Of a DNA stretch of 38,196 nucleotides, positions 21,435-31,177 are shown piece after piece; the first letter of the stretch is position 1, and every line of letters starts with the position of its first letter. Source of the stretch: Candidatus Omnitrophota bacterium (GTDB taxonomy: Bacteria > Omnitrophota > Gorgyraeia > Zapsychrales > Zapsychraceae). The translations under genes and the position numbers were made by a program. Location: NCBI GenBank assembly GCA_018062515.1, contig JAGOSC010000025.1:1-38196 (forward strand), read 5' to 3'. Under the pieces are notes generated by a model. It searched no databases. It saw only the letters and a list, made by a program, of their open reading frames with translations, and was not told the origin of the DNA.

Positions 21435-21878
21435 ATGAAATATCTTATCCTTATTTTTATGTTGGCGGGAATGGCTTCAATGGCTTCAGCCCAATCGCTG
21501 GTTTGTCCAGCAGCGGAAGAAGGTTTAACCGTCATAGGGCCGAAATCTAAAATCGAGATTTCCGGCCGCAGTAAAACCACCTGCCGTTATTACTATCGAG
21601 AACAATTAAAAAGTACGATTGAAGTTTATTTTTATCAAGACTACGAAAAGCAAAGGCCGTGCAACAGCGGGATTTATCAAGATGCGGATCTGCGCAGTTG
21701 GGAATATCAAGTTTATGGATATGTGACCGACAGCGACCAAAAAGATTTTTTAACCAAAGGGTATTGGAAGAAAGTGGGCGCTGTTTTAGTCAAACAGGCC
21801 GAAGATTTTGCCCTTCCCTGCGTGGCTGAAGGCCAAAGGTATATCCGACGAGCGGTCGACGTCCGGGAAGAAAAATAA
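21435..21878 (+). CDS. Exported protein of unknown function
   Basis: I do not recognise the family. A clear signal peptide KYLILIFMLAGMASMASA is followed by a mature part of about 127 residues with four Cys (VCPAAEEG, TTCRYY, RPCNSG, LPCVAEG), enough for two disulfides, and many aromatic residues (YYYREQLKSTIEVYFYQDYE). It starts 11 bases after the DUF606 gene with no obvious ribosome-binding site. A small periplasmic beta protein is the best description. Confidence 0.75.
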   Translation: MKYLILIFMLAGMASMASAQSLVCPAAEEGLTVIGPKSKIEISGRSKTTCRYYYREQLKSTIEVYFYQDYEKQRPCNSGIYQDADLRSWEYQVYGYVTDSDQKDFLTKGYWKKVGAVLVKQAEDFALPCVAEGQRYIRRAVDVREEK

Positions 21879-21950
21879 GATTATTTTGTAACTTTTCAAA
21901 TTCACGGCCGTTTTAAAGCAAAGGAAACATCAACAAAACCGGAGGTCAGT

Positions 21951-24900
21951 GTGTTTAATAGAAAATTTATCGTCATCATTTTAATGTTGGGGATGGTCTT
22001 GGCCGCCCCTTTTTCTTTTGCCCAAACGGTGAGCCAAGAGAGTGCCGAACAGTTGTGGCAGGAAAAATCTTATCGATTGGCCGCGGAACAATTCAAGACA
22101 CTCATTGATCAAAACGAATTATCCAAAGAGGAAATACGCGAAATAAATTTTAAGTGGGCGGATGCGAGTTGGCGCACACAGGAAACAGAACGTTATGAAC
22201 CGGCGGTTAAAACACTCAATGAAATCATTAGCTCTGATCCGCATGACCGATGGTGGGCTGAAGCGAATGAATCATTGGCCGAACATTACCAGACAGTCAA
22301 TCAATGGCAGCACACCGAAGAGATTAAACAATATTTACAAAACGCCCGCCAATTTTGGGCCAGTTCCAAAGATATCAATTTAGCCCGTCCACGGTTTATT
22401 AAAGTCACATTTCGTTTAGGAGAATTTATTACGCAAAATTGGGGATGGGGATATCAAGGCATCACGCCGCTTTCCCGGGATGGTAAAAATATTTTACCCA
22501 ATCCAAATACGGGCGGATTGAGTGTTCTTTATGAGGAAATATTAAAAGTTACTAAGTCGGATGAAGACCGCGCCAAAGTTTATTATTCGCTAGCGATGAG
22601 TTATTATTCCAATAGTTACGACGAGAAAAGTAAAAAATTGGCGGTTGAATATTTTACAAAAGTTATCAAGGAGTTTTCTCAAAGCGAATGGGTGGATGAT
22701 TCCTATTATTATTTGGCCCAATTCTATCAACAGCAAAATAGATTGGATGAAGCGTTAAAAGTTTACCGTGACTTTCTCAGTCGGTTTCAAAGCGGCGATT
22801 CACCGTGGGTGGATAATATCAAAAGTCAGGTCGAAAGTATCATTGCACCGCAGTTACAAATAGGGACGAGTTATACATTTCTTCCCGGTTCCGAAACTCA
22901 GTTTAATGTCTCGTGGAAAAATATTAAAGACGCGCAATTAGCTATCTATCCACTAAATTTGATAGATCAAGTCAAGTTCGATCCGTCAAAGAACGCTAAC
23001 GATTATGCCTACGGAATTAATAATTATCAGGAATTTCTTCAAAAAATTGTGACCACCAATGAATACCGACGATGGTCGCCTATCTTAACGACACCACTTA
23101 ATTTAAAAAATGACGGAAAATATCAATGGTACAACGAAACCAAAGGTTTGGCTGAATGGCTGTTGAAATCTGATAAGGATGAGCTGAATCCGTCGGCGGG
23201 CATTTTAAAACCGGGCGCTTATCTTCTTCTTGTCACGGCCAATGGCCTTAGTGCTTATGATCTAATCCTCGTCACGGATTTGGGTATTGTAACGAAAATG
23301 GGCGGACATTCCGGATTGATTTATGCTTTTGACAGCCGTACGGGAGAGCCAAAGGCCCAAGCTAAAGTAAAATATCAATACCGTTATTATGACGATTATG
23401 GAAATTGGACATGGGAACAAGGCGAAGGTTTGACTAATGCCGACGGGTTACTAAATGTTTCGTTTAAAAATACCCCAACCCGTAAATTTAATAATCAGCA
23501 TGACCTGTTTGCCGTGGTCAGTCACGATCAAATGCAGGCTTTTTCGCAAGGAAACAATAGTTCATATTATGAAAATCTTACCTGGTGGATGTATGCTTAC
23601 AGCGACCGCCCAGCCTACCGTCCTAATGAGAAAGTATCCTTTAAAGTAATGGTCCGCGGATACAATGAAAGCGCGTTTTATACACCATCCGGAAAGCGTA
23701 TTCAAACACGGATCTATGATGCCCGTGGGAATAAGATTCAGGAAAAGAATTACACGCTGAATGATTTTGGGACGTTCAGCGATGAATTGACATTGGACGA
23801 AAAAGCGACTCTTGGTGAATACCGCATGGAAATATACAGTGAAGATGGCGGTTCTCTCGTCGGAAATACGTCACTTTTCCGTCTGGAAGAATATAAGCTG
23901 CCTGAATTTTTAGTGAATGTAAAACCAAAGCCGAATGCCGACGGACAAGTGAATTATCAATTAGGTGATGAAATTGAAGTTGAATTAGATGCGCAATATT
24001 ATTTCGGTGGAGGGGTAGCCAATGCCGACGTGGAATTCTTGATTTATCAAAATCCCTATTACCACTATTACTATCCAGCCAAGAGATATCCTTGGTATTA
24101 CGATGATACAAATGCTTATCGGTGGAATAATTATTACGGTGGCGGAACGCTCATCAAAAAGGAAACGATCAAAACAGACAAGGATGGAAAAGCTGCGTTT
24201 CGTTTTGAAACACCGGATGGCGGTGATCAGGATTTCGAATACCGTATTGAAGTGCGCGTGGTTGATCAGAGCCGACGGGAAATTACCGCGTCGTCTTCGA
24301 TTAAAGTCACTAAGAGCCCCTTTTATGCTTATCTAACAGCTAAAAATAATCTCTACCGTCCGGGAGATAAAGCCGAAGTTGAGATTAAAACTTTAACGGC
24401 CAATAATGATCCGGTTTCTGTCGACGGAAAGATCAGCGTTTCACGCAATTGGTGGCATGATCAAGTCCTCAGAGAAGGTCAAGTCGTAAATCCCGGTGGA
24501 TATGATCAAAATGTACTATTTACCAAATTCGTGAAAACCAATGAAAAAGGTGAAGCTGTTTTTGCTTTTGAACCCGATCAGGATGGATATTATTCCATTC
24601 AATTCACCGCTTTCGATAAAAAGGGAAAAGAAATCCAATCACAAACGAATGTATTTGTATGCGACAAACAAAGTAAAGATTTGGGTTATCGTTACGGCGG
24701 CGTTCAGATCATCGCCGAGAAAGATACTTATTCCATTGGAGAAATGGCTAAGGTGATGATTGTTACAGATAAACCTGGTGCTTGGGTATTATTTAGTGAA
24801 GAAGTCGACGAGATATTCGGCCATCAGCTTTTATTCATGGAAGGAACAGTCAAATTACTTGAGTTTAAAGTTGATAAAACATTCACGCCGAACATTTTTC

Positions 24901-27764
24901 TAAACGCTGTTTCCGTCGACAATTATCAATTAAGAACGCACAATTTGCAGTTGATCGTTCCGCCGAATGAGAAATTCCTAAATATTAAGATTGTTTCAGA
25001 TAAAGAAACATATCGTCCGCGGGAAGAAGGTATTTTTGATATCGAAGTCACGGACTATTTTGGAAAGCCGGTATTAGGCGAAGTTTCTCTTGGCTTAGTC
25101 GATGCCAGCGTCTATTACATTCAAGACGAATACGTTCAGGATATTCGGCAATTTTTTTACGGTGCCAAACGGCAGCAAACTGTTCAAACCAATTCCAGTT
25201 TTAATTACAAACAATATCAAAAATTAGTGCGTGCCGAAAATATGGGATTGGTCACGCAAGATGCTTTATTGATCAATGAATTACGCGACAAGAATGCACG
25301 GTTGGATGATTCCGAAAAGGACAGTCCCGTCGGACAGAAACAAGATTATAGAATGAATGCCGCCAAAGGCGCCGTTCAATCAGCGTCTTTGGATGCTGTT
25401 TCCGAAATGTCGGCTGCTGGCGGAGTTGCTTCGCCAGCTGTTCGCGGAATGGAACGACGGGAATTTAAGGAATTAGGTAAATTAAAAAAGAGTGAACTAG
25501 CCGATGAAAAGGGCAGCGGAGATAGCGCAGGTTTAAAAACACCTACGGTGCGTCAAGATTTCCGTTCAACCGCTTTTTGGCAGCCGTCTATTAAAACGGA
25601 TGCGAATGGCAAAGCAACGCTAAAAATTAAGTTTCCGGATTCTTTGACGACGTGGAGAGCAACCGCGCGGACCATTTCACGAAATACCGACGTCGGAGAT
25701 GTTACACACGAAACCAAAACAAATAAAGATGTGATGATTCGACTGCAAGCCCCGCGCTTTTTTACAGAAAGAGACACAGTCATTCTTTCCGCGAATGTAC
25801 ATAATTACACTGATAAAGTTCAAAAAATAAAAGTCAGCATTGATGCCAAAGGTTTAAGAATTAATGATGATAAAGAACTGTGGCTGGAAGTGGCTGCTCA
25901 CGACGAGCAAAGAGTGAATTGGAAGGCAATTTCTGAAAAGCAAGGCCAAGCTGATATCACCGTTTCAGCGCAGGCAACAGATGATGCCGATGCGATGATT
26001 AAATCTTATCCGATTATTCCGCATGGCATCGAAAAGTTTATCGCAAAAGCAGTCGTTAATCGTAATCAACAAGTGGGTGAAAGTGTCAGCAATTTCGTTT
26101 TAGATATTCCAAAAGAAAGAATTGAGGAATCGACTTCCTTAAATATTATTCTTTCTCCGTCACTGGCGGCAACCATGTTGGACGCGCTTCCTTACTTGGC
26201 GGATTTTCCTTATGGCTGCGTTGAGCAAACCATGAGCCGCTTTTTACCGGCGGTGATTGTTAAGAAAACGCTTAAGGATTTAGGATTATCCGAGAAAGAT
26301 ATTAATGATTATATTAATCAAGTCTTGATTCCCCGTGAAGATCCTGATCATCCACAACGGCGTACTGATATCACCGTCAATAAATTAGATGAAATGACAC
26401 AAGCTGGATTAGATCGTCTCTATGATTTTCAACATGGCGACGGAGGTTGGGGTTGGTGGAAAGAAGGCGATTCGGATCGGTTTATGACGGCGTATGTTGT
26501 TTGGGGAATGTCGACAGCGCAAGCCGCCGGTATTGATATCCGAGTGGATGCTTTAAATAATGCTGTTAATTATTTACAACGATCGCTCGTCGAGGAAGAA
26601 AATCAACCGGACATGTTGGCGTGGATGTTACATGCCCTGGCCTCGGCTCATTCAAAGAGTGAATTTGAAACAAAACAAATTGAGCGGTTATGGGAAATGC
26701 GCGATAAATTAAATCCGTACACCCGCGCTTTATTTTCTTTGTCACAACATTATCGTGGCGACAATGAAAAAGCCCAAGTGTTGGCGAGAAATTTGGCCAA
26801 TGGCATGATCGAAGATAAAGAAAACGGAACCATTCATTGGGGTGAGTCCGGAATTTATTATCGCTTCAGTGAAGGCGGTGTTGAGGCCACAGCGTTTGTG
26901 ATTAAAGCGTTGTCGAACATTAGTCCGGAAAGTGAATTCATTCAGCCAGCGGTGAAATGGATGGCTCTCAATAGACGAGGAGCGCGCTGGAAAAATACGC
27001 GTGATACATCTATCGCTATTTTGGGTTTAGCAGATTATCTCAGAACAACAAATGAATTGTCGCCGGAATTTAATTATACGGTGATGGTCAATGGAAAAAA
27101 TGTTCGCGAAGGAAAAGTAGACCGCAATAATTTATTTACGTTCAACCGCCAAATTGATTTACCGAATGAATCTTTAAAAGACGGCGAAAATACCGTTGAG
27201 GTGCGTGTAAATGGCGCCGGATCGCTGTACACTTCCGGTTATTTAAAATATTTTACACTTGAAGAAAATATTACTCCGGCTGGCAATGAAGTATTTGTTG
27301 AGCGCCGATATTTTATTGAAGACACGGCCGAAACATTATTGCAAGGTTATGAAACAGATTGGCGGCCGCTTGAAGATGGCGCAATCGTCAAAAGTGGGGA
27401 TCGAATCAAAGTCGAAATCACACTTAATTCCAAAAATAATTATGAATACTTAATCGTCGAGGATTATAAACCGGCCGGGCTCGAGGCAGTTGAGTTGACC
27501 AGCGGATCGGCTTATGCGCAAAAACTGGATAAAAAAGGCAAACCTTCCGGCGAGTCAACCTGGATTTATCAAGAATTAAGAGATCAAAAAGCGGCGTTCT
27601 TTGTTGATCAATTAAAAGAAGGCAAACATTTAATCTCTTATGAACTCCGAGCGGAAGTGCCGGGAACATTCCACGCCATGCCGAATCAGACACATGCCAT
27701 GTACGTTCCGGAAATCAGGGCTAATAGTTCGGAGATGGTGATTACAGTCACTGACAAAGAATAA
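21951..27764 (+). CDS. Alpha-2-macroglobulin family protein with thioester
   Basis: A 1937-residue periplasmic protease trap. GGAGG lies 6 bases before the GTG start. The signal peptide ends FSFAQ and lacks a lipobox Cys. Residues about 25-280 are TPR-like helices, an extension not found in E. coli YfhM. From about 300 macroglobulin-like beta domains follow, for example SGLIYAFDSRTGEP near 453 and RPAYRPNEKVSFKV near 552. A flexible Ala/Gly/Lys/Glu stretch at about 1145-1195 is the likely bait region. The A2M domain starts near 1203 (FRSTAFWQPSI...DSLTTWRATART). The thioester GCVEQ has Cys1423, in an alpha-toroid running to about 1690 (GGWGWWKEGDSD), then a C-terminal beta domain. The usual partner PbpC is not adjacent. 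Confidence 0.96.
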   Translation: MFNRKFIVIILMLGMVLAAPFSFAQTVSQESAEQLWQEKSYRLAAEQFKTLIDQNELSKEEIREINFKWADASWRTQETERYEPAVKTLNEIISSDPHDRWWAEANESLAEHYQTVNQWQHTEEIKQYLQNARQFWASSKDINLARPRFIKVTFRLGEFITQNWGWGYQGITPLSRDGKNILPNPNTGGLSVLYEEILKVTKSDEDRAKVYYSLAMSYYSNSYDEKSKKLAVEYFTKVIKEFSQSEWVDDSYYYLAQFYQQQNRLDEALKVYRDFLSRFQSGDSPWVDNIKSQVESIIAPQLQIGTSYTFLPGSETQFNVSWKNIKDAQLAIYPLNLIDQVKFDPSKNANDYAYGINNYQEFLQKIVTTNEYRRWSPILTTPLNLKNDGKYQWYNETKGLAEWLLKSDKDELNPSAGILKPGAYLLLVTANGLSAYDLILVTDLGIVTKMGGHSGLIYAFDSRTGEPKAQAKVKYQYRYYDDYGNWTWEQGEGLTNADGLLNVSFKNTPTRKFNNQHDLFAVVSHDQMQAFSQGNNSSYYENLTWWMYAYSDRPAYRPNEKVSFKVMVRGYNESAFYTPSGKRIQTRIYDARGNKIQEKNYTLNDFGTFSDELTLDEKATLGEYRMEIYSEDGGSLVGNTSLFRLEEYKLPEFLVNVKPKPNADGQVNYQLGDEIEVELDAQYYFGGGVANADVEFLIYQNPYYHYYYPAKRYPWYYDDTNAYRWNNYYGGGTLIKKETIKTDKDGKAAFRFETPDGGDQDFEYRIEVRVVDQSRREITASSSIKVTKSPFYAYLTAKNNLYRPGDKAEVEIKTLTANNDPVSVDGKISVSRNWWHDQVLREGQVVNPGGYDQNVLFTKFVKTNEKGEAVFAFEPDQDGYYSIQFTAFDKKGKEIQSQTNVFVCDKQSKDLGYRYGGVQIIAEKDTYSIGEMAKVMIVTDKPGAWVLFSEEVDEIFGHQLLFMEGTVKLLEFKVDKTFTPNIFLNAVSVDNYQLRTHNLQLIVPPNEKFLNIKIVSDKETYRPREEGIFDIEVTDYFGKPVLGEVSLGLVDASVYYIQDEYVQDIRQFFYGAKRQQTVQTNSSFNYKQYQKLVRAENMGLVTQDALLINELRDKNARLDDSEKDSPVGQKQDYRMNAAKGAVQSASLDAVSEMSAAGGVASPAVRGMERREFKELGKLKKSELADEKGSGDSAGLKTPTVRQDFRSTAFWQPSIKTDANGKATLKIKFPDSLTTWRATARTISRNTDVGDVTHETKTNKDVMIRLQAPRFFTERDTVILSANVHNYTDKVQKIKVSIDAKGLRINDDKELWLEVAAHDEQRVNWKAISEKQGQADITVSAQATDDADAMIKSYPIIPHGIEKFIAKAVVNRNQQVGESVSNFVLDIPKERIEESTSLNIILSPSLAATMLDALPYLADFPYGCVEQTMSRFLPAVIVKKTLKDLGLSEKDINDYINQVLIPREDPDHPQRRTDITVNKLDEMTQAGLDRLYDFQHGDGGWGWWKEGDSDRFMTAYVVWGMSTAQAAGIDIRVDALNNAVNYLQRSLVEEENQPDMLAWMLHALASAHSKSEFETKQIERLWEMRDKLNPYTRALFSLSQHYRGDNEKAQVLARNLANGMIEDKENGTIHWGESGIYYRFSEGGVEATAFVIKALSNISPESEFIQPAVKWMALNRRGARWKNTRDTSIAILGLADYLRTTNELSPEFNYTVMVNGKNVREGKVDRNNLFTFNRQIDLPNESLKDGENTVEVRVNGAGSLYTSGYLKYFTLEENITPAGNEVFVERRYFIEDTAETLLQGYETDWRPLEDGAIVKSGDRIKVEITLNSKNNYEYLIVEDYKPAGLEAVELTSGSAYAQKLDKKGKPSGESTWIYQELRDQKAAFFVDQLKEGKHLISYELRAEVPGTFHAMPNQTHAMYVPEIRANSSEMVITVTDKE

Positions 27765-27851
27765 ATAGCGGGTTGCTTATTCGTATAAGTCTGATATTAT
27801 ATTTTCTAGATACTATTATCTTTAATTAGTTTATCTGGAGGTATCAGTGTT

Positions 27852-28328
27852 ATGCGTTATGTGATTGTATTTTTGATAGGTTTTTTTGTGGGCGGTTTTT
27901 TTGGCGGAGACCTGGGTCTCTTTTTTAAGAAAACAAAAAATATAGTCCTTCAAAAAACACAAGACGAAGAAAAAAGTATAGAAGTCACCGACGATTCAGA
28001 ATCTCAACCCATCATTATTGAAGTCGAACAGCCTAAACCCAAACCAATAGAAAAGAAAGTCGTTCTCCCGCCGAAAGAAACACATTCTGGGCAGGAAAAA
28101 TTATATACGGTTCAAGTCGCTTCGTTTAAAACAAGAGAGCAAGCGGATAAGTACGTCAAAGACTTAGTGAATCAGGAATTCGACGCCTATGTTTCCCCAT
28201 CCCGCCCGTCAGAACCGGGTAATTTTTACCGCGTTTGTATCGGTGAAACCATCAGCTTAGACCAGGCGAAGGCCTTAAATTCTAAATTAAAATCCAAATT
28301 TAAAGACAGTTTTGTCTATCAGTTTTAA
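27852..28328 (+). CDS. SPOR-domain membrane protein
   Basis: One N-terminal membrane helix (YVIVFLIGFFVGGFFGGDLGLFF) anchors a Lys/Pro/Glu-rich linker (residues about 35-80) and a C-terminal SPOR domain of about 75 residues: YTVQVASFKTREQADKYVKDLVNQEFDAYVSPS and NFYRVCIGETISLDQAKALNSKL. SPOR domains bind glycan strands lacking stem peptides, usually at the division septum, so this protein probably localises there. GGAGG lies 10 bases before the ATG. A 7-bp hairpin (28328-28350) follows the stop without a T-run. Confidence 0.9.
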   Translation: MRYVIVFLIGFFVGGFFGGDLGLFFKKTKNIVLQKTQDEEKSIEVTDDSESQPIIIEVEQPKPKPIEKKVVLPPKETHSGQEKLYTVQVASFKTREQADKYVKDLVNQEFDAYVSPSRPSEPGNFYRVCIGETISLDQAKALNSKLKSKFKDSFVYQF

Positions 28329-28360
28329 CCAAAGAGGAAAGTACTTTGGTAAAGACGGGT

Positions 28361-28389
28361 TTGACAAATTTCCGTTTTTTCCCCATAAT
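28361..28389 (+). promoter_or_regulatory. Promoter of the Cys/Met PLP enzyme gene
   Basis: Perfect TTGACA, 17-base spacer, CATAAT; the leader to ATG 28431 is about 35 bases. No riboswitch-sized leader is present. Confidence 0.75.
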
Positions 28390-28430
28390 ACGTAGAAAAT
28401 TAAACCGCAAAATACACTTATAGGAGTTGT

Positions 28431-29570
28431 ATGGATATCAGAACCAAAGCCGTGCACACCGGGGTTTACAAAGATTCCAGTTATAATTCAGTCACCACAC
28501 CCATTTATCCTTCATCCACATTTTATTTCGATGCTTTAGGAAAAAATAAAGGTTATGATTATACCCGTTCGGGAAATCCGACGAGAACAGCCCTTGAAGA
28601 AAATATTGCCGCGCTTGAAGGCGGAGTGGCCGCGTCAGCTACATGTACCGGCATGGCCGCGATTACTGCTGTTTTATTCTTCTTAAAAAGCGGAGATCAT
28701 GTCGTCACCGGTGATGACATTTACGGCGGAACTTACCGTTTATTTAACAAAGTTTTTCCAGATATGGGAGTCACGTTTTCTTTCGTAAATATGAGAGATT
28801 TACAGGCGGTCAAGAAAGCGGTTACTAAAAAAACAAAGATGATTTGGATTGAAACACCATCCAATCCTTTATTAAATATCGTCGATATGGAAGAAGTGAT
28901 TAAAATTGCAAAAGCGAACAAATGCATTTCGGTTGTCGACAATACATTTTTATCACCTTATTTTCAGCGTCCGATTGAATTCGGCGCGGATATTGTTGTG
29001 CATTCAACGACAAAATATTTGAACGGCCACAGTGATGTCGTCGGCGGCGCGATTGTCTATGCGGAAAAGAGTTTCCAGGAGCGAGGAAAATTCTTGGTCA
29101 ACGCCTTAGGTGTTTCGGAAGCGCCTTTTGATGCTTGGTTAGTTTTACGTGGGATTAAAACATTGGGCCCGCGCATGGAGGCTCACCAAGAAAATGCCTT
29201 GGCTGTCGCTCAATTTTTGGAAGGCCATAAAAATGTTAAGAAAGTTTATTATCCAGGTTTAAAAAGTCATCCGCAGCAAGCCTTAATCAAAAAACAAATG
29301 AAAGGTTTCGGCGGGATGTTGTCGTTCGAACTGAACACGTCGAAAATTTCCCCGGATAAACTTTTCAGCAAACTTAAATATTTCTCTTTGGCTGAATCCT
29401 TAGGCGGCGTTGAATCATTGATTGAACATCCGTGGCTGATGAGCCATGCGTCCATGGGTGAGGAAGGTTTAAAGAAATCAGGCATTACCAAGGAAACCAT
29501 CCGGGTTTCTCTCGGGATTGAAGGCGCACAAGATTTAATTGATGATCTTAAAAACGCCTTGAAGGGTTAA
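28431..29570 (+). CDS. Cystathionine gamma-synthase/lyase family PLP enzyme
   Basis: A fold-type I PLP enzyme of the Cys/Met metabolism family, 379 residues. The Schiff-base lysine is Lys195 in VHSTTKYLNGHSDVVGG. The cofactor region YDYTRSGNPTRTALEENIAALEGG and the Asp of VVDNTFLSPYFQRP are typical. SLGGVESLIEHPWLMSHASM near the end favours cystathionine gamma-synthase, gamma-lyase or beta-lyase; these cannot be separated safely from sequence alone. It has its own promoter, and AGGAG lies 4 bases before the ATG. No other methionine gene is nearby. Confidence 0.94.
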   Translation: MDIRTKAVHTGVYKDSSYNSVTTPIYPSSTFYFDALGKNKGYDYTRSGNPTRTALEENIAALEGGVAASATCTGMAAITAVLFFLKSGDHVVTGDDIYGGTYRLFNKVFPDMGVTFSFVNMRDLQAVKKAVTKKTKMIWIETPSNPLLNIVDMEEVIKIAKANKCISVVDNTFLSPYFQRPIEFGADIVVHSTTKYLNGHSDVVGGAIVYAEKSFQERGKFLVNALGVSEAPFDAWLVLRGIKTLGPRMEAHQENALAVAQFLEGHKNVKKVYYPGLKSHPQQALIKKQMKGFGGMLSFELNTSKISPDKLFSKLKYFSLAESLGGVESLIEHPWLMSHASMGEEGLKKSGITKETIRVSLGIEGAQDLIDDLKNALKG

Positions 29571-29612
29571 ATCTTCCTTTAGGGAAAGTAAACCGAAAGC
29601 CCAACTTTCATT

Positions 29613-31022
29613 ATGTCGTTTACGGATATTATTTTTGCTCCGTTTCTTTTTTTCACCTTCTTATTTTTTTTCTTTGCCCGAAATCATCTCAGAGCTCAGA
29701 TCATTATTCTGCTCACGGCCAGTTATATTTTTTACGGCTGGTGGAAAATATCTTTTTTATGGCTCATCGTTCTATCCTCCGTTGTCGATTTTTGTATGGG
29801 ACATTTGATTTTTAGTGCGTCCACACCCCTAAGAAAGAAAATTTATTTATTCATCAGCGTCGGGGCTAACTTAGGCCTGCTGGCCTATTTTAAATATGCT
29901 AATTTTTTTATCGAAAATCTTGGCGGCATATTAAAAACATTCGGTGCTGACCCTCACTGGACTGCCCTACATATCATCCTTCCCGTCGGCATTTCATTTT
30001 ATACCTTTCAAACGATGAGCTACACACTCGATATTTATTACGGCCATATCAAACCTGAACGTTCCTTGCTTAATTTTCTGTTTTTCGTCGCCGCATTTCC
30101 TCAACTCGTCGCTGGACCGATTGTGCGGGCTAAAGATTTCTTACCGCAGCTTCACGAAAATTTATTTAAACGCAGCGATGATTCTGGATTATTTCTCATC
30201 ATTTACGGATTATCCAAGAAAATATTGTTGGCAGATATGCTGGGATTTTATATCGTTGATCCGGTGTTTGCTAGCCCGGGCAATTACAATCCGCTTGAAT
30301 TACTTTTGGCCGTCTATGCATATGCCTTTCAGATATTTTTCGATTTCTCCGCCTATTCGGACATTGCCATCGGTTTAGGCCGGATTTTTGGTTTGACTTT
30401 TCTGGTTAACTTTCGCAGCCCGTATTTAGCCAGTAACCCGACGGATTTTTGGAGAAGATGGCACATCACTTTATCGACGTGGTTAAGAGATTATTTATAT
30501 ATTCCGCTGGGCGGAAATAAAGTGAGCCGAAGACGTAATATTTTTAATCTGATGCTCGTTATGCTTCTCGGCGGATTATGGCATGGCGCCAGCTGGACTT
30601 TTGTTATTTGGGGTGGCCTTCATGGATTATATCTTGTCTTGTACAAAATATTTTCTAAAGAAAAGGCAGATACCAAGTATAAATACAATCTTTGGGGAAA
30701 TGTTTTTTTCTTCCATCTGGTGTGTTTGGCGTGGATTTTTTTCCGTTCACGAAATTTAGCAGCGGTGAATGAATATTTCCAAGGCTTATTCAATTTTAGT
30801 CATCCGTTGGGAAATATGAATGTAATACTGATTATTGTATTTTTAATGGTGTGTGTAGGGATTCACCATTTTGTCGAACCGAAAATTAATCGTTTGGCGC
30901 AATCATTTGCCGGCATACATTGGATTTTTCGTTCCATTACCATATTTTGCTTTTTTATACTTTTGTCTGTCATGGGGTTAAAAGGAATAGCCCAACAAGC
31001 GTTTATTTACTTCCAGTTTTGA
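29613..31022 (+). CDS. MBOAT family O-acyltransferase (AlgI-like)
   Basis: A polytopic membrane protein of 469 residues with about ten hydrophobic segments. It carries the MBOAT histidines: His284 in WRRWHITLSTWLRDYLYIPLGGN and His324 in LLGGLWHGASWTFVIWGGLHG. AlgI-like members bring acyl groups, usually acetyl, across the membrane for addition to exported polysaccharides or cell-wall polymers. The SGNH-like gene downstream would be the periplasmic transferase partner, as with AlgX/AlgJ, PatB or DltD. No strong ribosome-binding site is seen before ATG 29613. The polymer is unknown; no polysaccharide synthase is in the window. Confidence 0.94.
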   Translation: MSFTDIIFAPFLFFTFLFFFFARNHLRAQIIILLTASYIFYGWWKISFLWLIVLSSVVDFCMGHLIFSASTPLRKKIYLFISVGANLGLLAYFKYANFFIENLGGILKTFGADPHWTALHIILPVGISFYTFQTMSYTLDIYYGHIKPERSLLNFLFFVAAFPQLVAGPIVRAKDFLPQLHENLFKRSDDSGLFLIIYGLSKKILLADMLGFYIVDPVFASPGNYNPLELLLAVYAYAFQIFFDFSAYSDIAIGLGRIFGLTFLVNFRSPYLASNPTDFWRRWHITLSTWLRDYLYIPLGGNKVSRRRNIFNLMLVMLLGGLWHGASWTFVIWGGLHGLYLVLYKIFSKEKADTKYKYNLWGNVFFFHLVCLAWIFFRSRNLAAVNEYFQGLFNFSHPLGNMNVILIIVFLMVCVGIHHFVEPKINRLAQSFAGIHWIFRSITIFCFFILLSVMGLKGIAQQAFIYFQF

Positions 31023-31117
31023 TCCGCCTACGCCTTTACCAAGGGTCTAGCTCGTGTTTAGAAAAGGCGGATCAACCCTTCGAAGCTCAAACACGAAAGG
31101 TTTTGAGCGAAGAAGGG
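31021..31117 (+). repeat. Structured intergenic element with two hairpins
   Basis: Hairpin 1 has 9-bp arms GATCCGCCT (31021-31029) and AGGCGGATC (31065-31073). Hairpin 2 pairs CCCTTC with GAAGGG (31076-31081, 31112-31117) and GCTCAAA with TTTGAGC, around a 3x3 internal loop. Segments AAGGGT and GTGTTT of hairpin 1 can also pair with ACCCTT and AAACAC of hairpin 2, so two exclusive folds are possible. It overlaps the MBOAT stop codon region. Confidence 0.6.
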
Positions 31118-31177
31118 CTTCGTCGGATGTCGCCCAAATAATTAAGAAACCACGAGTATAAATTTGTGGAGCTCCAT

